NCBI RefSeq assembly: GCF_014196425.1
Contig: NZ_JACIDR010000001.1
Coordinates: forward strand, 992,001-1,056,000
From: Hansschlegelia beijingensis
GTDB lineage: Bacteria > Pseudomonadota > Alphaproteobacteria > Rhizobiales > Methylopilaceae
Direction: 5' to 3'
DNA: 64,000 nucleotides
In this document: positions 1 to 8,328 of the stretch, in pieces
How the letters are laid out: each line of letters begins with the position of its first letter
Position numbering within the stretch: the first letter of the stretch is position 1
Notes under the pieces: generated by a model
The model's database searches: none
What the model was told of the DNA's origin: nothing
The model's input: only the letters and a program-made list of their open reading frames with translations
Made by a program: the position numbers and the translations under genes

Positions 1-2
1 AG

Positions 3-929
3 GCGGAACTCGTGCTCGGAGTTTCGTTCTCCGAGATCGAGAGTGCGGCCTGGTCTCAGCTCAACGATCGCCTGACGTGCGAGGGCGATCTCGCGTTCGC
101 CGATGCGGTCGTGGAGGACGAGCCTTCGGGCCGCTCCTATCTCGCCGCGCCGCGGGACGCCGATCCGCCCCGCCGGATCGAGCTTCAGAGCGCGACGGTG
201 ACCACGGATGACGGCCGGCCGAAGTACCGGCTTGTCGCCCTGATCGACGTCACGGAGCGCGACGCGCCGCAGCGGGAGGCGTTCGAGGCGCAGCTTCGCG
301 ACAAGGACGTCCTGCTGCGCGAGATCCAGCACCGGGTGAAGAACAATCTGCAAATCGTCACGGCGCTGATCAGGATGGAGGCGCGCCGGGCCGGACCGCA
401 GATCGGCGACGGCCCCTTCGAGCGGCTGGCAGGCCGGATCGACGCTCTCGGGCTGCTGTACCGCCAGCTGTCCCTTGAGGGCGCCTCGGGGGCGATCGAC
501 CTCGGATCGCTGATCAGCGAGATCGCCGGGTCGGTGATCCGCTCTCAAGGCGCCGAGGGCGTGAGGCTCGATCTCCAGATCGAACCCTGCCAGACGACCG
601 TGGACGTCGCGATGCCCGTGGGCCTGCTCGTGAACGAACTGCTGACCAACGCGATGAAATACGCGTTCGAAGGCCGCAGCGAAGGCGTCGTCACGGTGCG
701 GTGCCTCAAGGAAGGGGCGGAGGAGTGCGTGGTCTCGGTTTCCGACGACGGCGTCGGGCTGCCGGAAGGCGAGACCTGGCCGAAGCCCGGCAAGCTTGGC
801 GCCCTGATGGTGAGCTCGCTGGAGGCGAACACGCGGGCGAAGGTCCAGGTCGGAGCTTCCGAGGCGGGCGGCCTGGCCATCACCATCCGGTTCTGGCTCA
901 CTCCGCCGGCCGAAACCTCCAGGCGCTGA
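3..929 (+). CDS. Sensor histidine kinase, HisKA_2/HWE-like, 5' end outside the window
   Basis: The reading frame is open to the left edge, so the start and part of the sensory region are missing. Counting from the GTG at 12, residues 1–95 look like the end of a PAS-type sensor domain, closing on the usual 'DVTER' after a beta strand. A HisKA_2 dimerisation helix follows with the phosphoacceptor motif REIQHRVKNNLQ (His about 107). The HATPase domain shows an N box (VNELLTNAMKYAF, about 207–219) and a G1 box (DDGVG, about 245–249). Kinases of this class autophosphorylate and pass phosphate to a response regulator, often in the general stress response or light/redox sensing. No partner regulator is visible here. 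Without the N-terminus the signal cannot be named. No membrane segment is seen in the visible part. Confidence 0.85.
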   Translation, partial: AELVLGVSFSEIESAAWSQLNDRLTCEGDLAFADAVVEDEPSGRSYLAAPRDADPPRRIELQSATVTTDDGRPKYRLVALIDVTERDAPQREAFEAQLRDKDVLLREIQHRVKNNLQIVTALIRMEARRAGPQIGDGPFERLAGRIDALGLLYRQLSLEGASGAIDLGSLISEIAGSVIRSQGAEGVRLDLQIEPCQTTVDVAMPVGLLVNELLTNAMKYAFEGRSEGVVTVRCLKEGAEECVVSVSDDGVGLPEGETWPKPGKLGALMVSSLEANTRAKVQVGASEAGGLAITIRFWLTPPAETSRR

Positions 930-1007
930 GCGCGGCCGGCCGTTGTGCTGGCCTGCGGCTTGGCGGTAGGAGTTGCGGCGACATCCCATGCAAGGTTTGA
1001 TCTGACG

Positions 1008-2486
1008 ATGAACGCGCCGTCCCGCACGCCCGCCTCCTCGAAGCTCATTTCCGGAGCGACCGGCGACTGGGAACTGGTCATCGGGCTCGAGATCCACGCC
1101 CAGGTGACCTCGGAGGCCAAGCTGTTCTCCGGCTCGTCGACGGCCTTCGGCGCGCCGCCCAACAGCCATGTCAGCCTCGTCGACGCCGCCATGCCGGGCA
1201 TGCTGCCTGTGCTGAACCACGAATGCGTGCGCCAGGCGATCCGCACGGGCCTCGGGGTGAAGGCCCGCATCAATCTGCAGTCGACCTTCGACCGGAAGAA
1301 CTACTTCTATCCGGACCTGCCGCAGGGCTATCAGATCTCCCAGTACAAGAGCCCGATCGTCGGCGAGGGGGAGGTCGCGGTCGACCTGCCCGGCGGCGAG
1401 ACCGTGATGGTCGGCATCGAGCGCATCCATCTCGAGCAGGACGCCGGCAAGTCGATCCACGATCAGGACCCGAGCTCCTCCTTCGTCGATCTCAACCGCT
1501 CGGGCGTCGCCCTGATGGAGATCGTGTCGAAGCCGGACATGCGCTCCTCCGAGGAGGCCAAGGCCTACGTCACCAAGCTGCGCACGATCCTGCGGTATAT
1601 CGGGACCTGCGACGGCGACATGGAGAAGGGCAACCTGCGCGCCGACGTGAACGTCTCCGTGCGGAGGCCCGGCGAGCCCTTCGGCACCCGCTGCGAGATC
1701 AAGAACGTCAACTCGATCCGCTTCATCGGCCAGGCGATCGAAACCGAGGCGCGCCGCCAGATCGGCATTCTTGAGGACGGCGGGTCGATCGACCAGGAGA
1801 CGCGGTTGTTCGATCCCGTGCGGGGCGAGACGCGCGCCATGCGCTCCAAGGAGGAGGCGCACGACTATCGCTATTTCCCCGACCCGGACCTGCTGCCGCT
1901 CGTGGTCGAGCAGGCGGAGGTCGATGAACTCGCGGCCGCGCTGCCGGAGCTGCCGGACGCCAAGAAGGCGCGGTTCGTCAGCGACTACGGCGTGACCCCC
2001 TATGACGCGATGGTGCTCACGCTCGAGCGGGAATCGGCCGCCTTCTTCGAGGAGGTGGCCGCCGGGCGCGATGCGAAGCTCGCCGCGAACTGGGTCATCA
2101 ACGAGCTGTTCGGCCGCCTGAACAAGGAAGGCCAATCGATCACGGAAAGCCCGGTCACCGCGAAGCAGCTGGGCGGACTGCTGGATCTCATCTCGGAGAA
2201 CGTCATCTCGGGCAAGATCGCCAAGGACCTGTTCGAGATCCTCTGGAGCGAAGGCGGCGACCCGCGCGAGCTGGTCGAGAGCCGGGGCCTGAGGCAGGTT
2301 ACGGACACGGGTGCGATCGAGAAGGTCGTCGACGAGGTCATCGCCGCGAATCCCGACAAGGTGGAGCAGGCGAGGGCGAAGCCGACGCTGATCGGCTGGT
2401 TCGTCGGACAGGTCATGAAGGCCTCGGGAGGCAAGGCCAACCCGCAGGCGGTGAACGACATCCTGAAGTCCAAGCTCGGCATCTGA
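1008..2486 (+). CDS. gatB: Aspartyl/glutamyl-tRNA(Asn/Gln) amidotransferase subunit B
   Basis: GatB is the tRNA-binding and ATP-activating subunit of GatCAB. This complex converts misacylated Asp-tRNA(Asn) and/or Glu-tRNA(Gln) to the amide form in the cytoplasm. The 492-residue product has the family's usual length. It shows the N-terminal signature GLEIHAQ, then KLFSGSS, the [14 protein letters not shown] block, and a C-terminal YqeY-like tail domain ending about 10 residues after [11 protein letters not shown] chose the ATG at 1008 (MNAPSRTP) rather than the in-frame upstream start at 945, because the extra 21 residues are not family-like. gatC and gatA are not adjacent, which is common. 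The same window carries tRNA-Asn and an AspRS of likely relaxed specificity, which fits a transamidation route to Asn-tRNA(Asn). Confidence 0.97.
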   Translation: MNAPSRTPASSKLISGATGDWELVIGLEIHAQVTSEAKLFSGSSTAFGAPPNSHVSLVDAAMPGMLPVLNHECVRQAIRTGLGVKARINLQSTFDRKNYFYPDLPQGYQISQYKSPIVGEGEVAVDLPGGETVMVGIERIHLEQDAGKSIHDQDPSSSFVDLNRSGVALMEIVSKPDMRSSEEAKAYVTKLRTILRYIGTCDGDMEKGNLRADVNVSVRRPGEPFGTRCEIKNVNSIRFIGQAIETEARRQIGILEDGGSIDQETRLFDPVRGETRAMRSKEEAHDYRYFPDPDLLPLVVEQAEVDELAAALPELPDAKKARFVSDYGVTPYDAMVLTLERESAAFFEEVAAGRDAKLAANWVINELFGRLNKEGQSITESPVTAKQLGGLLDLISENVISGKIAKDLFEILWSEGGDPRELVESRGLRQVTDTGAIEKVVDEVIAANPDKVEQARAKPTLIGWFVGQVMKASGGKANPQAVNDILKSKLGI

Positions 2487-2495
2487 GGCAAGGCC

Positions 2496-2987
2496 TTGGA
2501 GAGCGCCGCAGCGATCTTCGACGGCTTCGTTTGGGAGCACGCCGTCCGCCTGCTCCTTGCCGTCGCGTGCGGCGTCATGATCGGCTTCAACCGCGACCTG
2601 AAGGGCAAGCCCACAGGCATGCGGACGCTCGGCCTGGTCTCGCTAGGCGCCTGTCTGGTGTCGCTCGCCGCGCTGGAGGATCCGGCCTGGCGCGATGAGC
2701 CGGACGCCCTGAGCCGGGTGGTGCAGGGCGTCCTTCAGGGGGTCCTGACCGGCGTCGGCTTCCTCGGCGCCGGCGTGATCCTGAAGGACACGGGCGACCA
2801 GCGGGTGCATGGCCTCACGACCGCCGCGACGGTCTGGCTGACCGCGGCGCTCGGCCTCGCCTGCGCGCTCGCGCAGTGGCCGCTGATCATCATGGGGCTG
2901 GGGCTCGCGCTCCTGGTGCTGATGGTGCCGCACCAGTTCGGCCGCAAGCTCGGAGGAGCCCGCTCCACGGAAGACGACGACGGCTGA
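2496..2987 (+). CDS. MgtC/SapB-family membrane protein
   Basis: This is a 163-residue integral membrane protein beginning at TTG, 9 bases after the gatB stop, so the two are probably co-transcribed. It matches the MgtC/SapB N-terminal membrane domain. Helices lie at about residues 16–33, 45–60, 77–100, 108–126 and 129–147. The hallmark cytoplasmic loop between helices 1 and 2 is GFNRDLKGKPTGMRTLGLV, and a glycine-rich GVGFLGAGVILK segment lies in helix 3. MgtC proteins in pathogens help survival in low Mg2+ and modulate F-type ATP synthase or phosphate uptake; in free-living bacteria the role is mostly unknown. The C-terminal regulatory domain of longer homologues is absent, so this is the short form. 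A specific Mg2+ function is not supported by the sequence. Confidence 0.85.
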   Translation: MESAAAIFDGFVWEHAVRLLLAVACGVMIGFNRDLKGKPTGMRTLGLVSLGACLVSLAALEDPAWRDEPDALSRVVQGVLQGVLTGVGFLGAGVILKDTGDQRVHGLTTAATVWLTAALGLACALAQWPLIIMGLGLALLVLMVPHQFGRKLGGARSTEDDDG

Positions 2988-3002
2988 CGCCGCCGCGCCA
3001 GC

Positions 3003-3776
3003 CTAGTGTCCGTCGATGCGGTTCTGCGCGCCCTGCCAGGCGAGGAAGTTCCTGCGCGCTTCCTGCACGAACGGACTGCGCCGCACCGCCCACATGAAGC
3101 TGCGCCCGATGGCGCGGCCGGGCTGCCGCATCGGACGCTCGAACTGCACCAGAAGGATCACGCGGGTTTCGTCGGTCTCGTTCCAGACCTCATGGAAATA
3201 GGTGTCGTCGAAAACCGCGGTCTTGCCTTCGCGCCAGTAGACCATGTCGTCATGGACCGCCATGCGGCAGCGCTCCCAGTCCTTGGGAACCAGCAGCCCG
3301 AGATGGCAGGTGATCAGGTTCTTGGTCACGCCGCGGTGGCGGGGAATGCGAGCGCCCGGGGTCAGGATCGAGAAGAAGGCGCTGTTCAGGCCAGGCACCT
3401 TGCTGACGAGCTTCGCCGTCTCCGGGCACTTCTGGCAGTTGCCCTCGACGCGGTAGCCGTACCCGTAGAGGAAGAACGACTTCCACTTACGGTCGCCGCC
3501 GAGGCGGCCGTGGTCGGGAGAGATGTCCGCGAGGATCGGGATGTCCTCGGTCTGCAGCACCGAGAAGGCCTCGCGGCGGATGGCCTCCCAGTTGTTCTCG
3601 AGCTCGGCGGTCCACGGGAAGGTTCCGGCCGGGAACACCGGCGGATTGCCGACCAGCGAGCATTTGGCCAGTTGCTCGTCGAGCCAGGGCCGAAGCTTCT
3701 TGCCCGTGCGGTACAGCCATCCGCGCTTGGGCTTGGACGGCTTCTTCACCTCGGTGTTGCTGGCGACTTCGACCAT
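3003..3776 (-). CDS. Aspartyl/asparaginyl beta-hydroxylase family dioxygenase (LpxO-like)
   Basis: The 257-residue protein belongs to the AspH/LpxO fold of Fe(II)/2-oxoglutarate dioxygenases. Visible motifs are PRHRGVTKN (His147 as a first metal ligand), FDDTYFHEVWNET (His195 as the second) and DETRVILLVQ (Arg205, likely binding 2-oxoglutarate). In Gram-negative bacteria the close relatives of this size are often LpxO, which 2-hydroxylates a secondary acyl chain of lipid A on the cytoplasmic face of the inner membrane; others hydroxylate peptides. No clear membrane helix is seen, and the N-terminus is Lys/Arg-rich (residues 11–29), which could aid membrane association. It is convergent with the MgtC-like gene (15 bp gap). 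The family call is firm; the substrate is an inference. Confidence 0.82.
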   Translation of the reverse strand: MVEVASNTEVKKPSKPKRGWLYRTGKKLRPWLDEQLAKCSLVGNPPVFPAGTFPWTAELENNWEAIRREAFSVLQTEDIPILADISPDHGRLGGDRKWKSFFLYGYGYRVEGNCQKCPETAKLVSKVPGLNSAFFSILTPGARIPRHRGVTKNLITCHLGLLVPKDWERCRMAVHDDMVYWREGKTAVFDDTYFHEVWNETDETRVILLVQFERPMRQPGRAIGRSFMWAVRRSPFVQEARRNFLAWQGAQNRIDGH

Positions 3777-3853
3777 GGCAGTGCTCTGCTGACGTCGTCC
3801 CCCACGCCGAACTCCGGCGGAAGGACCATTGTTTCCGAGACGATCCTATTGCA

Positions 3854-3883
3854 GCGCGGGGTGCAGGTCACGCCGCCCCGCGC
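3854..3883 (-). terminator. Hairpin downstream of sseA, possible terminator
   Basis: A perfect 8-bp inverted repeat (GCGCGGGG at 3854–3861 and CCCCGCGC at 3876–3883, 14-nt loop) lies about 34 bases past the sseA stop, before the next minus-strand gene. There is no T tract after it, so any terminator role would be Rho-aided or weak. Confidence 0.35.
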
Positions 3884-3916
3884 ATGGCTGCCTAGCGGCA
3901 GACCGGCTCACCCTGT

Positions 3917-4759
3917 TCAGCCAGGCCCCGTCGCGACGGGTCGCCCGCCCGCGCCCCACTCGGCCCAGGAGCCGTCGTAGAGCCCCGCCGCGCGCGCTCC
4001 CACGCTCTCCAGCGCCAGCGCGAGGATCGCGGCGGTCACCCCTGAGCCGCAGGTCGTCACGACCGGCCGTCCAAGGTCGACGCCGGCCTTCTCGAAGGCG
4101 GCGCGGAGCTCTTCCTCGTCGCGCAGGCGACCGTCGGCGCCCAGCACGTCCTGAAATGGCAGGTTGAGCGAGCCCGGAATATGGCCCGAGGCCAGACCCG
4201 GGCGGGGCTCGGGCGCTTCGCCGCGGAAGCGCGGGCTGGAGCGGGCGTCGAGAACCTGGACCGAATGGGCGCGCAGCGCCTCCGCGATCTGGTCGGCGCT
4301 CTTGACGGCGGTCTGGTCGAACTGGGCGGCGAACGACGTTGGCTGTCTGCTCGAGGCGCCGGTCTCGACCGGACGGCCTTCGGCGAGCCATTTCAGCAGC
4401 CCGCCGTCGAGCACATAGACCTTGTTCACGCCCATGACGCGGAACGTCCACCACACCCGGGCGGCCGCGAACAATCCGGCGCCGTCATAGGCCACGACCG
4501 TCGAGCCGGTCCCGATCCCGAGGCGACCGACGGCTTCGGCGAAGACCTCGGGCGAGGGCAGCATGTGCGGGAGCCCCGAGGACAGGTCCGCGACGGCGTT
4601 GATGTCGAAGAACGCCGCGCCCGGGATGTGCCTGTCCCGGAACTCGGCCGCGCCGTCGCGCCCTGCGTCCGGCAGATACCAGGAGCCGTCCACCGGCACG
4701 ACGTCAGGGTCGCCAAGACGCGCCGCCAGCCACTCGGTCGAGACCAGATTGGGATTCAT
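3917..4759 (-). CDS. sseA: 3-mercaptopyruvate sulfurtransferase (tandem rhodanese)
   Basis: The 280-residue tandem-rhodanese protein transfers sulfur from 3-mercaptopyruvate to thiol acceptors or cyanide. The N-terminal rhodanese domain (about 1–130) has Asp92 in the loop where an active cysteine would sit (VVAYDGAG), so it is structural. The C-terminal domain carries the active loop CGSGVT at 237–242, which is the mercaptopyruvate type rather than the thiosulfate type (CRxG/CRKGVT). The domain boundary near residue 155 and overall length match SseA. Its ATG overlaps the stop of the upstream cysteine synthase gene by four bases (ATGA), so translation is coupled. The pairing links cysteine synthesis to cysteine-derived sulfur transfer. 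Confidence 0.93.
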   Translation of the reverse strand: MNPNLVSTEWLAARLGDPDVVPVDGSWYLPDAGRDGAAEFRDRHIPGAAFFDINAVADLSSGLPHMLPSPEVFAEAVGRLGIGTGSTVVAYDGAGLFAAARVWWTFRVMGVNKVYVLDGGLLKWLAEGRPVETGASSRQPTSFAAQFDQTAVKSADQIAEALRAHSVQVLDARSSPRFRGEAPEPRPGLASGHIPGSLNLPFQDVLGADGRLRDEEELRAAFEKAGVDLGRPVVTTCGSGVTAAILALALESVGARAAGLYDGSWAEWGAGGRPVATGPG

Positions 4760-5793
4760 TCCATGACCTTCGCGAGATCGACAGTGCCGGGACGTTCAAG
4801 CCAGACCGGGACCGGGAGATCCTTGGAGCGCAGGAAATCGGGATTGAACAGTTTCGACTGATAGCGCGTGCCGTAGTCGCACAGCACGGTCACGATGGTG
4901 TGGCCCGGGCCGAGCTCGCGCGCGAGCCGTACCGCGCCGGCGACGTTGACGCCGGACGAGCCGCCGAGGCAGAGGCCTTCGTGCTCCAGCAGGTCGAACA
5001 CCACCTGCACCGACTCCGCGTCCGGGATCTGGTAGGCGAAGTCGACCGGCGCGCCCTCGAGATTGGCGGTGATCCGGCCTTGTCCGATCCCCTCCGTGAT
5101 CGAGGAGCCCTCCGCCTTCAGTTCGCCGGTGGTGTAATAGCTGTAGAGCGCGGCGCCCGGCGGGTCGGCGAGCGCGATCTTCACGTTGGGGTCGCGCTCC
5201 TTCAGGGCGATGCCCGTGCCGGCGAGGGTGCCGCCGGTGCCGACCGCGGAGACGAAGCCGTCGACCTTGCCGTCGAGGTCCCGCCAAATCTCCGGGCCGG
5301 TCGCGTCGATATGCGCCTGACGGTTGGCGACGTTGTCGAACTGGTTCGCCCAGATGGCGCCCGCCGGCTCCGTTTTCGCAAGTTGCTCAGCGAGACGGCC
5401 GGAAAGCTTCACGTAGTTGTTCGGGTCCTTGTAGGGGACGGCCGGCACCTCGACGAGCTCAGCGCCCGCGAGCCGCAGCATCTGCTTCTTCTCGTCCGAC
5501 TGCGTGTCGGGGATGACGATGACCGTGCGGAAGCCGAGCGCGTTCGCCACCAGCGCGAGCCCGATGCCGGTGTTGCCCGCGGTGCCCTCGACGATCACGC
5601 CGCCGGGCTGCAGTTCGCCCCGCTCGACGGCGTCCTGGATCATCCAGAGAGCGGCCCGATCCTTCACCGACTGGCCCGGGTTCATGAACTCGGCCTTGCC
5701 GAGAATCGTGCAGCCCGTCGCCTCGGAAGGACCGACCAGCCGGATCAGCGGCGTGTTCCCGATGGCGTCGACGAGCCCGGTGCGGATGCGCAT
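4756..5793 (-). CDS. cysK: Cysteine synthase A (O-acetylserine sulfhydrylase)
   Basis: This PLP-dependent enzyme makes L-cysteine from O-acetylserine and sulfide. The PLP lysine is Lys44 in NPGQSVKDRAA, and the phosphate-binding loop GTAGNTGIG and the later GTGGTLAGTG glycine loop are both present. The 345-residue product has a C-terminal region (VLCDYGTRYQSKLF) typical of the alphaproteobacterial CysK form that is slightly longer than the E. coli enzyme. I chose the ATG at 5793; a GTG four codons upstream (5805) is in frame and cannot be excluded, since neither start has a strong ribosome-binding site. Its stop overlaps the sseA start (ATGA). A cystathionine beta-synthase activity is unlikely, because there is no CBS or heme region. 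Confidence 0.93.
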   Translation of the reverse strand: MRIRTGLVDAIGNTPLIRLVGPSEATGCTILGKAEFMNPGQSVKDRAALWMIQDAVERGELQPGGVIVEGTAGNTGIGLALVANALGFRTVIVIPDTQSDEKKQMLRLAGAELVEVPAVPYKDPNNYVKLSGRLAEQLAKTEPAGAIWANQFDNVANRQAHIDATGPEIWRDLDGKVDGFVSAVGTGGTLAGTGIALKERDPNVKIALADPPGAALYSYYTTGELKAEGSSITEGIGQGRITANLEGAPVDFAYQIPDAESVQVVFDLLEHEGLCLGGSSGVNVAGAVRLARELGPGHTIVTVLCDYGTRYQSKLFNPDFLRSKDLPVPVWLERPGTVDLAKVME

Positions 5794-5906
5794 CACAAGA
5801 TTCACTGGCTGGATGATCGGGAGGGCGGCGGCGGCACGTTAGGCGCAGGGGCGCGCCGTGAAAAGATGCGCCCCCCGGCCGATCGCTCGGGCGGGAGCGT
5901 GATGGC

Positions 5907-7388
5907 TCACGCGCCGGGATCCGGCGTCGGGTCGGAGATCTGCGCCAGCGCCGCGAGCGCCCGCTTGCGAGCCGCGGCGTGGTCCACGATCGGCCGCGGA
6001 TAGTCGCGGCCGAGCTCCACGCCCGCAGCGTCCAGCGCCTCGGACGGCGCCTCCCAGGGGGCGTGGATCCATTTGGCGGGGAGGCGGCTGAGCTCCGGCA
6101 CGTAGGTCCGCACATAATCGCCGGACGGGTCGAACTTCCGGCCCTGCAGAACCGGGTTGAAGATGCGGAAGAACGGCGCGGCGTCGGCGCCGGAGCCCGC
6201 GACCCACTGCCAGTTCATGGCGTTGTTCGCCGGATCGGCGTCGACCAGCGTGTCCCAGAACCAGGCCTCGCCGATCCGCCAGTCGACCAGAAGATCCTTG
6301 ATGAGGAACGACGCCGCGATCATCCGAACCCGGTTGTGCATCCATCCGGTTCGCCACAGCTGGCGCATGCCGGCGTCGACGATCGGGTAGCCGGTCAGCC
6401 CGCCTCGCCAGGCGTCCAGTTCGGCGGCGTCGGGCTTGCGCCAGGAGAAGCCGTCGAAGCGCGAGGAGGCGTTGCGACGCGCCATGTCGGGGAAGGCGGC
6501 GAGGAGGTGGTGGGCGAATTCGCGCCAGCCGAGCTCGTTGCGGAACTTCTCCACGTCCCGGGCCTGAGCCAGGCCTTCGGCGAGCGCGGCTTCGCTCGCG
6601 TGCCAGAGCTGGACCGGGCTGATCTCGCCGAACCGCAGATGCGGCGAGAGGCGGGACGTTCCGGGAAGATCCGGTCGATCTCGCGCGGCGGAGTAACCGC
6701 TCAGCCCATCCTGTAGGAAGGTTTCGAGCGCGTCCCGCGCTCCGGATTCGCCTGGCGTCCACGCCTCGCGGAGCCCGCCCGCCCAGTCGGGAGCGCGCGG
6801 CTCCAGTCCGAGGGCGTCGATCTCATCGCCGCCGAGCCGCGGCCCCGCGATGATCTTCTGGCCCGCCGGAGCGGGCAGGGGCGCGCGCGGAGCGCCGCCC
6901 GACCGGGCCGCCCGCCAGAACGCGCCATAGACCTTGAAGGGCGCTCCCGACCCGGAGCGCACGGCGGAAGGCTCGTGCAGCAGGCGCCCGCCGAAGGTTT
7001 GCACGACCGCGCCGCCCCTATCGAGAGCCCGCCGCAGTTCCGCGTCGATGGAGGCCTCCGGCTCGCTGTAGCGGCGCGTCCAGAAAACCTGAGCGGCGCC
7101 GCTTTCCTCCACGGTCTGGGGGATCGCCGTGCCGGCAGACCCGCTTCGGACCGCGAACGGCAGGCTGATTCGGTCGCAGTCGCGGGCGAGCGCCTTCAGC
7201 GACTGCGAGAGCCACCAGCGCGAGGCGCCGCCGAGAGGGCGCAAGCCGGCGCTCTGTTCGTCGAGCAGGAAGAGAGCGGTGACGGGGAGCCCGCTTGCGA
7301 CCGCCGCCGTCACCGCGGGGTTGTCCGTGAGGCGCAGATCCTCGCGGAACCAGATCAGGGCGCAGGGCGGGCGGCCGGGCGAGATCAT
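5907..7388 (-). CDS. phrB: Deoxyribodipyrimidine photolyase (class I CPD photolyase/cryptochrome family)
   Basis: The 493-residue flavoprotein repairs UV-induced cyclobutane dimers with blue light. The N-terminal photolyase-related antenna domain starts at IWFREDLRLTDNPA (about 12–25). The FAD-binding domain shows SRLSPHLRFGEISP, the ELGWREFAHH block, GYPIVDAGMRQLWRTGWMHNR, and the DADPANNAMNWQWVAGSG segment. These carry the adenine/phosphate contacts and the Trp residues used for photoreduction. Length is normal for class I CPD photolyases. A cryptochrome role cannot be excluded from sequence, but the pyrimidine-dimer residues (W in MNWQW, N/R in MHNRVR) favour a repair enzyme. It is transcribed toward cysK, with a gap of about 110 bp between them. 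Confidence 0.95.
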   Translation of the reverse strand: MISPGRPPCALIWFREDLRLTDNPAVTAAVASGLPVTALFLLDEQSAGLRPLGGASRWWLSQSLKALARDCDRISLPFAVRSGSAGTAIPQTVEESGAAQVFWTRRYSEPEASIDAELRRALDRGGAVVQTFGGRLLHEPSAVRSGSGAPFKVYGAFWRAARSGGAPRAPLPAPAGQKIIAGPRLGGDEIDALGLEPRAPDWAGGLREAWTPGESGARDALETFLQDGLSGYSAARDRPDLPGTSRLSPHLRFGEISPVQLWHASEAALAEGLAQARDVEKFRNELGWREFAHHLLAAFPDMARRNASSRFDGFSWRKPDAAELDAWRGGLTGYPIVDAGMRQLWRTGWMHNRVRMIAASFLIKDLLVDWRIGEAWFWDTLVDADPANNAMNWQWVAGSGADAAPFFRIFNPVLQGRKFDPSGDYVRTYVPELSRLPAKWIHAPWEAPSEALDAAGVELGRDYPRPIVDHAAARKRALAALAQISDPTPDPGA

Positions 7389-7460
7389 GCGGGTTCTCGA
7401 GAGGCGGGCGGAGCGGGGCGCGGCCGAGACGCGGCGCGAAGGATCAGGATCTGGTCCTGA

Positions 7461-7497
7461 ATGAAACAGGGGGCCGACCTTGCGGTCGACCCCCTGT
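7461..7497 (-). terminator. Rho-independent terminator of tRNA-Asn
   Basis: A 14-bp stem (7466–7479 with 7484–7497, one wobble position, 4-nt loop) lies 6 bases past the encoded CCA end of tRNA-Asn on the minus strand. On that strand it is followed by a short T-rich stretch (TTTCATT). Confidence 0.8.
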
Positions 7498-7503
7498 CGA
7501 AAC

Positions 7504-7578
7504 TGGCTCCTCGGGCAGGATTCGAACCTGCGACAACTCGATTAACAGTCGAGGGCTCTACCGCTGAGCTACCGAGGA
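7504..7578 (-). tRNA. tRNA-Asn (anticodon GTT), CCA encoded
   Basis: Read on the minus strand, the 75-nt sequence folds as a standard cloverleaf. The acceptor stem is TCCTCGG (7572–7578) with CCGAGGA (7508–7514). There is a D arm with AGCTCAGCGGTAGAGC, and an anticodon stem/loop with CTGTTAA giving GTT. The T arm contains GGTTCGAATCC, the discriminator base is G, and a 3' CCA is encoded. It has its own promoter and terminator and is not in a tRNA cluster. In organisms using GatCAB and a relaxed AspRS this tRNA is first charged with Asp and then amidated. Confidence 0.97.
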
Positions 7579-7616
7579 ATCTGCGCGCCGGGGGCGCGCT
7601 TGCGGCACGGCCGGGC

Positions 7617-7645
7617 CTATAGCAGACGGCGCGGCGCGGCGCCAA
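7617..7645 (-). promoter_or_regulatory. Sigma70-type promoter for tRNA-Asn
   Basis: On the minus strand TTGGCG (7640–7645) is separated by exactly 17 bases from CTATAG (7617–7622). This is a good match to alphaproteobacterial housekeeping promoters, placed about 39 bases upstream of the tRNA 5' end. The GC-rich stretch after the -10 box is consistent with a stable-RNA discriminator, though no start site can be proven. Confidence 0.6.
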
Positions 7646-7682
7646 CCCCACTCGACGCTATCCTGTCGAGATAGTGGCTGGC

Positions 7683-8204
7683 TCAGGCGGGCTGATCCGC
7701 GCGAGGCTCCTGCTCGAAGACGAGCAGGTCCAGAACCGGTCCTGCGCTTCGGCCCCCGAGCCGCGTCACCAGCGCATGCGCCTGGCCGCGGTGATGCGTC
7801 TGATGATTGAAGAAGTGCAGGAGAGCCGAGGCCAGCGGCTGCTCGACCGCGTCGGGACTGGTGATCCGCCTGTAGCGAATCTTTCCGAGAAGGTCGTCGG
7901 GCGTGAGGCGGTGGGCGAAGGCGAGAATTCTGCGGTCCTCGGCGGCGCGCGCCGCGGCGAGATCCGCCAGATCCTCGAACAGGATGGCGTCGAGACGGTC
8001 GGGGGCGTCGCCTTCGCCCGTGAACCGTCGCATCCAGATTCGGTCCGCGGCCAGAAGATGGTTGAGCGTCCCGCAGAGGCCGCCGAAGAACGCGCCGGCG
8101 TCCGCGTGAAAGGCCCCCTCGGGAAGCGCGGCGACCGACGCGTAGAGGCGGCTGTTCGCCCACGCATTGTAACGTGCGCAGGTGATCCACTGTTGCGTCT
8201 GCAT
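7683..8204 (-). CDS. DinB-family four-helix metalloprotein
   Basis: The 173-residue protein has the DinB/YfiT four-helix bundle pattern. It carries the three-histidine metal site: His49 in TLNHLLAADRIW, and His134/His138 in the FFNHQTHHRGQ motif near the end of helix 4. Many members bind Zn or Ni and act as thiol-dependent transferases, for example bacillithiol or mycothiol S-transferases or maleylpyruvate isomerase relatives; others have no known role. There is no sign of SOS control here. The gene stands between the tRNA-Asn promoter and katA, all on the minus strand, with a hairpin isolating it from katA. The fold call is strong; the substrate is unknown. Confidence 0.85.
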   Translation of the reverse strand: MQTQQWITCARYNAWANSRLYASVAALPEGAFHADAGAFFGGLCGTLNHLLAADRIWMRRFTGEGDAPDRLDAILFEDLADLAAARAAEDRRILAFAHRLTPDDLLGKIRYRRITSPDAVEQPLASALLHFFNHQTHHRGQAHALVTRLGGRSAGPVLDLLVFEQEPRADQPA

Positions 8205-8280
8205 CGGCGGCTTCCTTGGGCTGACCCGGAAGCTAGACGTTCCACGCCTGCCGGGAAACAGCCGCCGCCACGCCGAACGA

Positions 8281-8306
8281 ACGCGGCGGCCAGTCGGCCG
8301 CCGCGT
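8281..8306 (-). terminator. Hairpin terminator candidate after katA
   Basis: A perfect 11-bp inverted repeat (8281–8291 with 8296–8306, 4-nt AGTC loop) starts about 23 bases beyond the katA stop on the minus strand. No T tract follows, but the stem is very stable and separates katA from the DinB gene. Confidence 0.6.
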
Positions 8307-8328
8307 CGCTTCATCAGTGGCTGGTCCG

